DNA of 64,000 bases, taken from positions 55,544,793 to 55,608,792 of the forward strand of contig CM042084.1 in assembly GCA_023512835.1 (NCBI GenBank), in the 5' to 3' direction. The DNA is from Taxillus chinensis (Eukaryota > Streptophyta > Magnoliopsida > Santalales > Loranthaceae). The notes beneath the pieces were generated by a model. That model was not told the DNA's origin. It saw only the letters and a list, made by a program, of their open reading frames with translations, and did not search any database. Position 1 is the stretch's first letter, and every line of letters starts with the position of its first letter. Position numbers and translations under genes: made by a program. Below are positions 53,376 to 64,000 of the stretch, piece by piece.

Positions 53376-55137
53376 TGAGAGTGAAAGATTGAGGGTGAAG
53401 GAGAGAAGAGCTTTGCAGGAATAGGTGCGGTGAGGGTTTAGGGCTTTGAGAGTTGGTAGTGATAACCTCGGCCGACGCCGATAGTGCGGTATAAATAGGA
53501 TCCTTTCCGTGGAAGCAAGTGGGTCTCGAGTTTAAGCGAAATGAACAGTGAGCCACTCGACTTCCTTATGTCATTAGAAATGATGGATTAGCGCCATCGA
53601 ATAGACTTATGACCTGGCGGCTGTGCTAACCATTTAAAGATGACAGCTGTAGGCATACTTCTGGATTTTTGAAAAGATAAGTATTGGGCTCGATGCGTGC
53701 ATTAAATGAACCATCATTATCCCTCCTCAAAAATAAGCGATGTAAGATAATTACTTGGTTTATCGCGAATTGAGAATTCCAAGAGTCAGGAGGAAATAAA
53801 CCGAATTTCATCCGGAGAAGGATAATCCATATAAAGAACATCCGGATGAGACTGACTAACTGTCCGTATAATAGAGTGTTGAAAAGAGATAATTCCTTTG
53901 CGGTCTTGATGTCGAGGGAGTATGAAGTACCACAACACCTCAGAAATCCTAGACATTTGACAAGATAGAGCAATGAAATGCAAAGAGAATCTGAACCTGT
54001 GACTTAACAAATAGATGCTTTGAAGAGCAAGTCTCGTCAGGTTCGGGTTAGTCTGGATAAACAATATAAGAGTATAACATACAATCCGTACTAAGAAGAA
54101 ACAGAACTTATGCATAAGAAGTTAAGTGCTAGACACATACATAAGAAGTGAAAGCCATCATACTGAAATCAATGTATGTGTGGGATAATTAACACATAAA
54201 TCGAATAGGTTAACATAGCCAATCCTTCATACTGAAAATGAGAGCAAAGATCAATTTGACTTATATGACTTCATCCATCAGAGAAATTATGAGTGAAAAT
54301 GGAAAGAAGAGCACATGATGTATGATGATACAGCAGACTGTCATGCCTAAAATGCTAGGAAGAGGAAGATAACAGCCAAGCAATCCGCAATTCCGATTCA
54401 ACAGTGCAAATCCAATCAGCTTTATGAGTGAGAGTTATAGGGCGGAACATCCGAGACATATCAGAGAGGCATTACTTAATAATAAGCATTCTCTCGCCCT
54501 GTAGTCATGCCTTTTGTTGAAACAGGGGGCCTTTCTTAAGATTCAATGAAGTATTCTCTCCCCCTGAGATCAGCGAATCATTTTGATGCGATCTTCTCGA
54601 GGATGACTCCCCCTCAGATAGACAGCTAGGAAAGAGGTCATGAAATTTGAATCCAGGGGTATTACTAGATAATAGAGAGAGCAATTTCTCCCCCGTGGTT
54701 TTTTTGAGCCTGTTAAGACATTTCCTGTTTTATGATGAAACGAGAGAAACTGATGCCTATCCTTGATTTACTCCACTCAAGCAGCTGATCAGCAGACAGT
54801 GAATTTCCACTTTCAGTCCGAGCTTTCCCAAATCATTCCTCAACCATGCATCTTAGATATTTCAGTCAGTCATGAAATCATAAGACATGTGATGGAAAAT
54901 AGAGTAGAATTCATGACATCAGAATAGGATTTGTCATATAAATTTAATTATGTTTGCTTGATTCACTGTCAGTCCGGATAAGCAAGCATCCTCCCAATAT
55001 GAACTTAGTGAGAAATATCAGAACATTTACACGACTAAAGTAAGATAGTTAGACATGAAGTTCAGTGTCTATCACTAACCATAAAGTACAACAATGCATG
55101 TTTTGTAAATAACTACTGATGGATAACAGGTGAGAAG
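53376..55137 (-). other. SIR-1 spacer between pol and ORF-X with repeated polypurine tracts
   Basis: About 1.76 kb without a supported gene. On the minus strand it has at least three polypurine tracts like the terminal one: CACGGGGGAGAAAT (near 54695), CTGAGGGGGAGT (near 54616) and TCAGGGGGAGAG (near 54565). Repeated PPTs after pol are described for Sireviruses. The rest is AT-rich and has no recognisable motif. Confidence 0.75.
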
Positions 55138-56697
55138 CTATGCAGAAAAGTCAAGCATACCTAATTTAAGAAGAAGTTCAGAAGATCTTACATCAGGTAG
55201 GGGCTTTGTAAGTATATCCGCCAGTTGATCTTCAGTAGCAACATGTTCCAGGGATATGTGCTTTTTAAGAACATGATCACGAATGAAATGATGCCTGACC
55301 TCAATATGTTTTGTGTTTGGATGCATGACGGGATTATTGCTAATAGCAATAGCACTGGTATTGTCACAGTAGAGTGGAATAGATGTCATGTTGGAGCCGT
55401 AGTCAGTAAGTTGACTTTGCATCCAGAGAAGTTGTGCGCAGCAACTCACAGCACCTATATATTCCGCTTCAGTAGTAGAGGTTGATATGGAATTCTGCTT
55501 CTTACTGAACCAAGAGATCAATCTGTTTCCAAGGAATTGGCATGTACCACTGGTGCTTTTCCTGTCTATGCGACACTCGGCAAAATCAGCATCAGAATAT
55601 CCGGATAAGGCGAAGCTGGACTCTTTTGGGTACCAGAGTCCCAAATTCATCGTTCCTTTGAGATACCTTAATATCCGTTTTACATGAAGCATATGTGACT
55701 CTTTGGGATTCGCCTGATATCTTGCGCAGATGCAAGTTGCAAACATTATGTCCGGGCGACTTGCTGTAAGATACAACAAGGATCCAATCATCCCTCTGTA
55801 CTCAGTCACATTCACTGATTTGCCATCAACATCTGGGTCTAACTTGGCATTGACTGGCATTGGAGTTTTGACAGGAGATGAACCTTCCATACCAAACTTC
55901 TTGATTAAGTCACGAGTGTACTTAGCTTGGTTAATGAAGATCCCTTCCTTTAGTTGTTTGACCTCGATCCCAAGGAAGTAGGACAGTTCTCCCATCATAC
56001 TCATCTCAAACTTGCCAGTCATCAACTTGGCGAACTCATCACAAAGTTTCGGATTAGTTGATCCGAAAATGATATCATCCACGTAGATCTGTACGATTAG
56101 AGTATGTGTCTTCTCTTTCCCTAAGAATAGCGTGGTGTCAATCTTCCCTTTTTGGAAGTTGTGAGCGAGTAAGAATTCTGAAAGTGTGTCGTACTAGGCT
56201 CTTGGAGCTTGCTTCAATCCATACAAGGCTTTCCTTAGTTTGTAGACCAGATGTCCAGCCTTTGGTTCAATGAAGCCTGGAGGTTGTTCAACATATACCT
56301 CCTCTTGAAGATCTCCATTTAGAAATGCACTCTTGACATCCATTTGATAAACTTTGAAGTTTTCGTATGAAGCGTATACCAAGAACATTCTGATTGCCTC
56401 AAGTCGGGCTATTGGAGCAAAAGTTTCATCATAGTCTATTCCTTCTTCTTGACGATAACCCTTGGCTACCAGTCGGGCGTTGTTCCGGATTACGATTCCA
56501 TCCGTATCAAGTTTGTTCTGGAACACCCATTTAACTCCAATGACTTGTTGAGACTTTGGCCTTGGTACAAGAGTCCACACATCATTCCTTTTGAACTGAT
56601 TTAACTTTTCCTGCATGGCGTCTATCCAATTGAATCTTGAAGAGCTTCTTCCACCACTTTTAGCTCTATCTGCGACAAAAAGCAAGAGTAGAGGCAC
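55138..56697 (-). pseudogene. SIR-1 reverse transcriptase and RNase H
   Basis: RT starts in the stretch 56697-56194: [68 protein letters not shown] and [15 protein letters not shown] (56194-56196) stands where copia RTs have Trp. The active site IYVDDIIFGSTN follows at the start of 56082-55138. Then come SYFLGIEVKQ, the RNase H blocks (YSDADFAECRIDRKSTSGTC, STTEAEYIGAVSCCAQLLW, HPNTKHIEVRHHFIRDHVL) and the end TKPLPDVRSSELLLKLGMLD. The catalytic residues are present, so damage is slight. Confidence 0.9.
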
Positions 56698-58129
56698 ATG
56701 TTGGAGGTGGCTGCTCTTGTTCTAACACCAACAGTAGGATCACCAATCACTTGTTCTTGAGGGTGGATTTGAGTCCACCTATAGTTTTGCGCAAGTGGTG
56801 GTGAATACTCAATGATTTGAAGCTCTGTCAGATTAGGTGGTCCTTGGTCATCCACTGATTGAGCTTCTTCCGGGCCAGCGTTATTCAAATTTACGGTGTC
56901 TGGAGTATTTTGAGGTTCTCCATTCCTGTTCATTTCCGTATCAATTGGTCCGGATGGACCGGAAGGTACTCCGGTATTTTGAATATCCGAAGGAATATAT
57001 CCGGAGTTATGTGGAAGTCCCGAGTCCGATTCATCCGTAGCATCATCTCGCATCATTTCTTCGTTCTTCTTTGGTGCCACATGGTTGGTCAAGTAGAAGT
57101 GACAGGAACATTCATAAACTTTGAGTAGTCAATGTTGTCATCTTGATCCTGCACATTAGAACTTGAAGAACCAACTTTCGACCAATCCGTGTTAGCTTCA
57201 TCAAAAGTCACATGGATAGATTCTTCAACTTTGAAAAGTTTTCTATTGAAAATTCGATAAGCCTTGCTATGTAATGATTATCCAACAAATATCCCATCAT
57301 CAGATTTAGGTTCAAATTTATTCCAGGATTCTTTTCCATTGTTCAGTACATAGCAAGTACACCCAAAAGTTTTGAAGTGTGAAATAGAAGGCTTTCTGCC
57401 CTTCCACATCTCATAAGGTGTTTTCATGGTAAGTTTATTTATAAGAGTTCTGTTCTGAACATAGTAGGCGATGAGACACCGCTTCAGCCCATAGGCCGAG
57501 AGGAAGCTTTGCCCTCGCTACATTGATCTGCCAGCCTCGACTAAAGTGCGATTCTTGCGCTCAGCTACCCCATTTTGTTGTGGAGTTCTGGGTGCAGAGA
57601 AGTCGTGCTGAATGCCCTGTTCAGAACAATATGACCTCATATTTGAGAAATCAAATTCTGTACCATGATCACTCTTGATGCATTTAATGCTCAGTCCTTG
57701 TGAATTGCTTCTCCGGTTGAAGAGATCGACAAGGTGTTCAAAGGTTTGATCCTTAGATTTCAGGAACAACACCCATGTGTATCTGGTGAAGTCATCGATG
57801 ACTACTAGGGTGTATCTCGCACCAGCAAGTAAAGAAATAGAAATGGGACCACATAGGTCCATGTGAAAAAGTTGTAAAGGAGCAGTTATTGAATTAACTG
57901 TTTTGCTCTTAAAACTATGTTTGGTCTATTTGCCAAGTTGGCATTCTCGACAGAGAGTGTCTCTGGAGTATTTGTGTTTAGGCAAACCAGTGACCAAATC
58001 AAGCGACACTAATTTAGACGGGGTCTTAAAATTTAAATGTGCGCAACGCTTGTGCCATAGCCAACTATCTTCATGTGATGCTGTAGTAAGGAAGCATACA
58101 GGGTCAGAAGAATTGTTTCTCAAGACCAC
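56698..58129 (-). pseudogene. SIR-1 integrase
   Basis: The HHCC region lies at 58129-57926 (WLWHKRCAHLNF and LCRECQLGK). The catalytic core 57862-57518 has Asp2 (MDLCGP), Asp65 (SDHGTEF) and Glu101 (NGVAERKNRT), giving the DX35E spacing. The C-terminal half follows in broken frames (PYEMWKGRKPSISHFKTFGC near 57410-57350, KAYRIFNRKL near 57260) and ends in the variable region 57092-56622 (SDSGLPHNSGYIPSDIQNTG). The enzyme inserts cDNA into the genome. Position before RT is the Ty1/copia order. Confidence 0.88.
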
Positions 58130-58191
58130 AGAATATATGTCCCCATTTCTTGATCCGGATAACTTAATATCTCCAGATAAGTTATCTCTAG

Positions 58192-58512
58192 CTAAGCAGT
58201 GTTTGACAAAAAGGAAACTGTGAATCCTTTGTCACATAAATTACTGACACTCAGCAGATTATGCTTCAAACCTTCGACTAATGCAACCTTAGTAATTGAT
58301 ACACAGCCGTTGGTTAAAGTGCCATACCCCACAGTCTTACCTTTACTGTTGTCACCATATGTTACGGATGGGCCTCGTTTGTCAGTAACATCCACGAGCA
58401 GAGACTTATCACCCGTCATATGTCTGGAGCATCCGCTATCAAGTATCCACTTGCTTTGATTGATCTTTGACTTCAAGTGAGATGACAGTGAATTCCATAG
58501 ATGCTCCTGCAA
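58192..58512 (-). pseudogene. SIR-1 aspartic protease
   Basis: The stretch has the copia protease active site SKWILDSGCSRHMTG, with Asp25, Ser26 and Gly27 of the DSG form, followed by VTYGDNSKGKTVGYGTL and LKHNLLSVSNLCDKGFTVSF. The last block is the usual C-terminal part of copia proteases. It would release Gag and Pol proteins. The region looks intact, but the reading frame is broken on both sides. Confidence 0.88.
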
Positions 58513-58592
58513 GACAACAGATTACATTTTTGGTGCCCAAACTTGTATTGGGCGGTGAGGAGAAGCAACAATAATGTCAACTATTCCGGATT

Positions 58593-60508
58593 TTATGTTT
58601 CTAGGAACTTTAACTTTCTAAGTTGACTTAGCTTTTTCCGTCTTAGTTGCTTCTTCAACTTGGGTTTTCTTTGGTGAAATACTCTGAGGAGTTTTAGATT
58701 TAGCTTTCCGAGAAGAACCCTTTTTGACAACCGGATTTTTATTGATTGAAGAATGATTACATAACCAGTCATCAGATAGACTCCAGCACTCATAGTGATA
58801 ATGACCTATTTCGCGACATATCGAAGCACTTGTGATGAGGAGTTACAACAGGGGATACATGTTTCTTAGGTTTTGCAGGTTTTCTACTCTGTTCCCTATG
58901 GCCTAATCCTTTGCGAACGGGTGACGCGCTCTTGGCCCTGGATGCGTCAGCCTTAGCCTTTCCGTTGTTTATGGGTGCTGCTGTTTCGGCTTTAACTGCA
59001 GCAGCCTTCCCGTCATCGTTTGGTACGGGTGCTACTACTTTGGGATTAGTAGTAACAGCCTCTGTTCCACAATCATAAACTATGGTGCCCCCTGAAACAA
59101 AACCATCCAACAGTTTAGATATACTAACAGGATATAGGTTGGTTAGTTTTGGAGTGTAGTCCGGAGGGCACTCAGTAGCTGGAGCAGTGGAAGTGGATTC
59201 GAATCCTAGGCCAGGTTTGACTCGGATATTGTCAGGATCAGTTCTAAATGTAGTGCCTATTTCTCCGGATTTTAGCCATTTACGATTTATTTCCTTTTCC
59301 TTCTCAAGTTCAATCTCGAGTCTTTTAAGATTTACATTCATGCCTGTGAGGTTGGTATTCAGCAGGTGATTCTCAGCTCTTAGGTCGTGATACCAAACCT
59401 CCCCTGCTTGTAGTCGACTATGTCCTTTTCAAGTTTAGAAACAGTAAGTTCTAGGTGCTTAGTCTGACCACTCATATTTTGATACATTTGAGTAATTATT
59501 AATCTCTCATTCTTTTCATCATCACGTTCCTTAGTAAGCGATTCTAGTTTACTCAAAAGCTCAAGGATAGAAGGTACCTCAGCGTTTGCTATGAGGCAGA
59601 CGTTCGCCTTTTCCGTTGGTTCGTCGTCTGAAGATTCCTCTTCTTCTTCCGAGCCACTGTTGTATTTTGAGACAAACGCCTTCCTCTTCATTTTGCTGTT
59701 GTCTGAGGTGGAGCGTCGGGGTTTAACCTTGTCATCCTTGTCGGCCATCTTGGGTTTGGATCTACAGTCCTTGGCCCAATGACCAGGTTTCCCGCAATTG
59801 TGGCAGTCTTGGGATGTCGACTCCGACCGCTCTTTCCTTCTTGAGGATGAGGAAGAACCTCTTCTGAATCCTTTTCTGCTTTTCCGCAGAAATCGTGTGA
59901 AGGATTTCACCAGGAGTGCTATTTCTTCTTTCATGTCCGAGTCAGAGTTTTCTGACTCTTCCATATCATCCTCCCTCAGCATGCTTGGTCCAGCCGTAGC
60001 CTTAAGAGCTACCCCCTTTTCTTTCCGAGCTACCTTCTCATCTTGATCAGTGTATTTGAATTTGACCTCATGAGTCCGTAGCTCTCCTTATAGCTCTTCA
60101 AGGGGAGCATACTGCCAGTTGTCTTTGGATTGCATCTAGAGCTGCTTAGAGTAATAGTGATCCGATACGGAACGAAAGAACTTGTCATTTATTTGGAACT
60201 GAGTGTAGTGCTCGTTGACAGTTTTCAATTCCAGGATGAGCTTGCCGAATCGCCGATAAATGCTCTCCAGGGATTCGCCAGGTTTATGGTTGAAGCTCTT
60301 AAAGTTCTGTCTGAGAGCGCAAATGACGTTCTGCATCTGGGACTGACTTCCTTCATATAGAATAGTCAATTTGTCCCACACAGCTTTTGCTGTCGTGCAG
60401 CCCTGGACGTCCGTGAAAGCCTTTGAATCCAAGGACGATGTCACATAAGCTAGAGCTTTTTCACTGGCGTATTGCCAGGCTCTTTCATCGCGGAGAACGA
60501 CAAGCGAT
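58593..60508 (-). pseudogene. SIR-1 gag
   Basis: N-terminal copia gag (UBN2-type) at 60444-60136: TAKAVWDKLTILYEGSQSQM, SFNHKPGESLESIYRRFGKL, LKTVNEHYTQFQINDKFFRS. Then 59982-59380: IALLVKSFTRFLRKSRKGFR, a Ser/Arg-rich stretch, a zinc knuckle CHNCGKPGHWAKDC (its residues 60-73), acidic SGSEEEEESSDDEPTEKANV, and a coiled coil (LTKERDDEKNERLIITQMYQ). A third piece, 59341-58790, continues the helix and a Ser/Ala/Lys-rich region. This layout is typical of Sireviruses. The 5' end is lost at the gypsy LTR at 60509. Confidence 0.87.
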
Positions 60509-61454
60509 TGTAAGGGTTTTTCTCATCCCCTTTTTCTTTTTCATTATACTCTATATTTCATTATTATTGTAAGGGACCTTTCTCTTCCTCTTTATCTTGT
60601 TTGGAATTATTATTGTAAGAGTTTTATGTTTCTTATTCTTCTAATTCCATTTTATTGTTGAGAAGATTAGATTAGTCTTTTTTTAATCTCTCTTGGTAAT
60701 CTATGCTATTGATTGGGGTAGATAACCATTTTGATATTCGTGGTTATCCTTGTTAACTTTGAATGTTTTATTGAAATTCTATGTGATGCCTCATGTTATG
60801 TATGTTAAAGTTGTTATAACCTCTTATGTTTGGACAAAGTAAGTTTATGATGGGTGGTTCCAGAAAGACCTCCAATGCATTGGGTAAAGAACATCACTGG
60901 AGAGTGTCAATCCAGCTGATAATATGTTATGTTATGATACGGTATCCGGGTGGTTAACCTAGGTCATGATGTTATGATACGATGTCTAAACATAATCTTC
61001 CATGTTATGATTTCCTTGTGAAATGTTGATCATGTATGCAAATGTTATATGGTATTTCCTATGTTCGATATCTTCATGATTTTCCTTACCTGCTTATTTT
61101 ACCCTTACTGGGCTATTTGAGCTCACCCTTTTTATGATTTCTTTTCCAACCCCAGGTAATTTAGGGATGGAGAAACTAGGATAAGGAGTCGAGAAATGCT
61201 TGGAAATAAAGTTGTGTGAAATTTTAAAGATTTATTAAGTTATTTGCTTGTGTGCTTTGTGATGTAATAATGGGTTATGGATACTTAGTCTCTAAACTCC
61301 TAAACCTTAAAGATCTTGGATTGAAATTTGTAATAATGAATGGTTTGTTTGATTAAATAAGTAATAGTTTGAAATTGATATAAAATTTGTATATTATATT
61401 GATCTGGTCTCCTAACGCACCCGGTTTGGAGGTTTCAAATTTGGGGGCGTTACA
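60509..61454 (+). repeat. Gypsy LTR (solo or truncated) in SIR-1
   Basis: A 946-bp stretch from TGTAAGGGTTTTTCTCATCC to AATTTGGGGGCGTTACA, TG...CA with the GGGCGTTACA end common in gypsy LTRs that precede Met-type PBS. No PBS or internal region follows. The flanks (GCGAT on the left, CCACA on the right) do not match, and SIR-1 sequence jumps from gag on the left to the middle of the LTR on the right. So insertion was accompanied by a deletion, or recombination took place between two copies. Three loose repeats around ATTATTATTGTAAG lie in the first 120 bp. No gene is seen. Confidence 0.7.
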
Positions 61455-61644
61455 CCACATCTCCATGTGTTCCACGTGTCAGACAATTTAGGTATTCAAT
61501 GAGTTTGTCTTACATCAGGACGTAGCGATCTACTAGCATTAATTGCGGCTTGGAGAGACGCAGCAGCGTCTTCGTGGTCCATTGCAAGGTTCCTTACTCC
61601 GCATGAATGAAGCTCAGATCCTTACTCCGTATCAGTGATTGCTT
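61455..61644 (-). repeat. SIR-1 5' LTR remnant
   Basis: About 190 bp matching 45985-46165 of the SIR-1 3' LTR with a few substitutions (for example CATCTCCATGTG against CATCTCCGTGTG), up to TCAGTGATTGCTT, where ATH-2 is inserted. The remainder of this LTR would lie beyond the window. The part between it and gag is missing. Confidence 0.9.
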
Positions 61645-63123
61645 CGACACGTGCTTTATGCCGTTATCCTATGCCTTATATAGGGTGTTTTAGCGTATAT
61701 TTTGTACCTATTTGCTGTTATTTTCGACATATTTTCTCTAACCCCTAGGAAGACCCTGTTTAGTGTATAGTGGTACTTTTTGAGTGTTTTTGGCAGGTTT
61801 TGGAGCAACCTTGTCCCACACCTTTGGCTAGATCCTCCATAACTCACAAGGAAGCTATAGGAAGAAGATGGAAGCAAAATGAAGGCAAAATCAAGGTGCA
61901 CGTGAAATGCCTTCTCACGTGCATTCTCACGTGCACGGATTTTATTGCATGGATGCCTTCTCAACTCAAGAGGAAGCTTTGGAGCAAATTGGAGTCAAAT
62001 TGGGCTGCACGTGAAAAGGGTCTTCTCACGTGCTTCTCACGTGCAAGCATATTTGTGCTCCCAATGATGTATTTTGTTGTTTTAATCATTTTCCTCTAAA
62101 AGCGGGGTCAAATTTGGTGTAGTTTGAATTTTATTGCCCTAGAACGTCGATTAGTGTCACTAACCAAACGACGTCGTTTTGGTTGCGACCACATTTATAA
62201 TTAGGGCACCCTTTTGTAACCCTAAGTTGGCCCACTAAAACCTATAAATAGGGGTCTTTGGAGGCTTGTAAATCATCTTGAGTGGGAGAATCTGATCGAG
62301 TTCGAAAAGAGCTATAGCCATTGCTAAAAGATCGGATTGTCCTTGGCAAGGAGTGAGTTTGGGCAGCGACGCCGGAGTCTTTGGAGGCCGGAGTCCTGGT
62401 TCATCTTGGGGTCTTCCTTTTATTGTCCTGATACTGTAATCATGTTCTTTCCTATGATTGTTATTGTTTTTTGTCATGATTATGGAGTAGTCTTGTTAGT
62501 CAGGGGAGCAATGTAGCCCCCAATAAATTGTAGTCAGTTTGGTTATGGTTGTTCAATAAAATAGAATTGTTCTTGTTTAATTCACTTGTATGAAAGCAAA
62601 TGCCGATTTATGCATGATTAGGTAATCTTAGCCCTTGTCTAGGGTGGAACACTAGTGAATTAGATTTAATATTGCATGATGGACCAAGTCTCGCAACTAT
62701 TAGATTGTTTATCTACCTTGATCCTTTTATTCACATGGACCAAATGGGATAAAGCCTTAAATCTATCTTAGCATGGACCAAATGTAAGATAGGTAGGAGA
62801 TAATCAACATGAACCTGAACTAGAACATAAATCAAGAACAAGAGCCATAACTTGATTAGTCAATCGATTGGGTGGTAAACATTGTGACCCTAGATGTCTA
62901 TACCAACCGCTTGCCAACATTCCGATTTAATATCTTTTTGTTCAAAATATTTGCACAACAAACATCAATTGTCCAGACATAAAATCAACTTGTTAGCTTA
63001 GTGCTTTGCCATAACGACATTAGCTACCTCCCTTGGGTTCGACAACCGGAGTCTTAATACTCCATTTTATTACTTGACAAGTGCACTTGCCTGCAAAACC
63101 TTGGACATAATTTATGTGGGTCA
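61645..63123 (+). repeat. ATH-2 5' LTR
   Basis: About 1479 bp. Two groups of CACGTG sites (61898-61936 and 62006-62046), an ACGTCG-centred palindrome (62162-62184), TATAAATA (62243-62250), the block GGGGAGCAATGTAGCCCCC (62501-62519) shared with LARD-1, and an end near GTGGGTCA. The LTR has no open frame that I can support. Confidence 0.85.
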
Positions 63124-63129
63124 AGTTTT

Positions 63130-63147
63130 TGGCGCCGTTGCCGGGGA
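63130..63147 (+). other. ATH-2 primer-binding site (tRNA-Asp)
   Basis: TGGCGCCGTTGCCGGGGA, a perfect complement to the plant tRNA-Asp 3' end, as in ATH-1. Confidence 0.95.
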
Positions 63148-63289
63148 GGCACGCCAAGCGTTGTTAGGACTAAGTGACATTAGGTGCTCAAGTTTATTTG
63201 TGATCTGGAATTTTATTTTCTTGTACTTTTGCTAGTACGGTGTTACCCGGTATCTTTTTGTTTTTGCTACGTGTCGGAGTGCACCTTAG

Positions 63290-64000
63290 GTGTTTGAGAA
63301 AATTCCTACGTGTATGCGTCACACCAGGGGTGAGCTATTACCATACGATCCCGAAATCGAACGAACATTGCGAGAGCGTGAAGAGCTCGAGAGGGTATTG
63401 GCTGCTGGTGAGCAGCAGTTGGAAGGCTTACATACCGTGTGTGAAGAAATCATGGGAAACGAGCAAGGGAAGATCGGGGACACAACGGCCAAGGAGGTTA
63501 TCAGCCAAGGACCTTCATGGATTATGCTAGACTGTCTATCGGATGAGTATTCGGGCATCGAAGGGTGCCGGTCCAAGCAAACAACTTCGAGCTAAAACCT
63601 GCCTACGCAAATGGTTGGGCAAGATGCATTCGAGGCTCGCGCTAGATGATCCACACAACCATCCGGCGCGATTCTTGCAAATTTGTGACACCATCAAAAT
63701 TAATGGAGTCTCGATGACGCCATTAAGCTGCGACTTTTCCCGTTTTCCCTGAAGGACCGAGCTCTTGGTTGGTTCCAGTCCCTCCGCTGGGCAGATACCA
63801 CATGGGACCAAATGGTGGAGAAGTTTCTCTCCAAGTACTTTCCACCAACAAGAGTTATTCATCTAAGGAGCCGGATAAATCAATTCACCCCATGGTGATG
63901 AATCGCTATACGAGGCCGGCGGAGCGGTTTAAAGACTTGGTGAGGAGGTGTCCTAATCATGGCAGCCGAATGGTTACAAGTCGAATCTTTTTATGCGGTC
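63290..64000 (+). pseudogene. ATH-2 gag, partial at window edge
   Basis: A first piece (63290-63595) reads TRGELLPYDPEIERTLRERE with a charged helix; the likely start is MRHTRGELLPYD near 63314. The second (63543-63752) gives LDDPHNHPARFLQICDTIKI, which is the Athila gag block also seen in ATH-1 (DPHSHLHHFLEICDT). After another frame change the codons give DRALGWFQSLRW, MVEKFLSKYFPPTRVIHLRS and ERFKDLVRRCPNHG. At least two frameshifts are present, so it is broken. It would form the particle. Confidence 0.85.

Larger units (their letters stand above)
45466..61644 (-). mobile_element. SIR-1: Sirevirus-type Ty1/copia element with an extra gene
   Basis: Minus-strand copia element, about 11.5 kb without its insertions. 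Order: 5' LTR remnant (61455-61644), gag, protease, integrase, RT-RNase H (ending 55138), a spacer with repeated polypurine tracts, ORF-X with a Ulp1-like domain, PPT (46789-46802) and 3' LTR (45466-46788). Integrase before RT marks Ty1/copia. The gag with a Ser/Arg-rich stretch, zinc knuckle and long coiled coil, the long post-pol region and the multiple PPTs fit the Sirevirus (SIRE) lineage. TEK-6, a gypsy LTR and ATH-2 interrupt it. Several stops stand at Trp or Gln positions. Confidence 0.88.
61645..64000 (+). mobile_element. ATH-2: Athila-type element, 5' end
   Basis: A plus-strand element inserted in the SIR-1 5' LTR after TGCTT. It has a 5' LTR (61645-63123), a perfect tRNA-Asp PBS (63130-63147) and a gag that runs to the window edge. 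The LTR begins CGACACGTGC; the canonical TG has become CG, or the true end is one or two bases away. Gag text and PBS identify the Athila lineage. Its LTR shares motifs with LARD-1. Confidence 0.87.

Noticed and set aside
1..64000. Host genes, tRNA or rRNA genes
   Set aside because: I looked for conserved non-transposon proteins and for tRNA-like boxes. The only tRNA-related sequences are primer-binding sites, and the only host-like protein domain (Ulp1) lies inside SIR-1.

Overview
The window looks like heterochromatic DNA from a large, repeat-rich plant nuclear genome, most likely a eudicot (the species is not determined). I find no intact host gene, tRNA or rRNA. Nearly all of it is LTR retrotransposons nested in one another, recognised by paired LTRs ending TG...CA, primer-binding sites (PBS) matching plant initiator tRNA-Met or tRNA-Asp, polypurine tracts (PPT), target-site duplications (TSD) and gag/pol domains. 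Almost every coding frame is broken. Many of the breaks are TAG or TGA codons where the family has Gln, Arg or Trp.

Layout. TEK-1 (1-12095, minus) is a Tekay/Del-type Ty3/gypsy chromovirus whose LTR was hit by GAL-1 (5466-11145, minus), a complete small chromovirus. TEK-2 (12096-14816) and TEK-3 (14817-17086) are 3' ends of two more Tekay-like copies. GYP-X (17087-20966) is a badly decayed gypsy relic. ATH-1 (about 20967-26267, minus) is an Athila element cut off in RT. A scrap of copia RNase H (26272-26427, plus) follows. TAT-1 is a Tat/Ogre-type element now in three pieces (26539-27307, 38249-38291, 44953-45465). It was split by TEK-4 (27308-38243, minus, complete, itself holding solo LTR TEK-5 at 29893-31936) and by LARD-1 (38292-44947, plus, complete, non-autonomous, perfect TSD ACCCT).

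From 45466 to about 61644 lies SIR-1 (minus), a Sirevirus-type Ty1/copia element: gag, protease, integrase, RT-RNase H, a spacer with repeated polypurine tracts, then a large extra frame (ORF-X) between pol and the 3' LTR. ORF-X was split by TEK-6 (49514-53216, plus), an internally deleted Tekay copy with a perfect 5-bp TSD. When TEK-6 plus one TSD is discounted, ORF-X is one frame of about 912 codons with three point stops. Its C-terminal third is a Ulp1-like (C48) SUMO-protease domain that keeps His, Asp, Gln and Cys. This retroelement carrying a SUMO-protease-like gene in the env-like position is the most interesting thing in the window. A gypsy LTR (60509-61454) and ATH-2 (61645 to the window end, plus) interrupt the SIR-1 5' end.

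How the parts relate. The Tekay LTRs, the LARD-1 LTR and the ATH-2 LTR share a promoter-like module: paired G-box (CACGTG) repeats, an ACGTCG-centred palindrome, then a TATA box; most copies also have a downstream GA/CT microsatellite. LARD-1 encodes no recognisable pol and shares PBS type and LTR motifs with ATH-2, so it probably relied on an Athila-like partner. Names such as TEK-1 are labels used only here.
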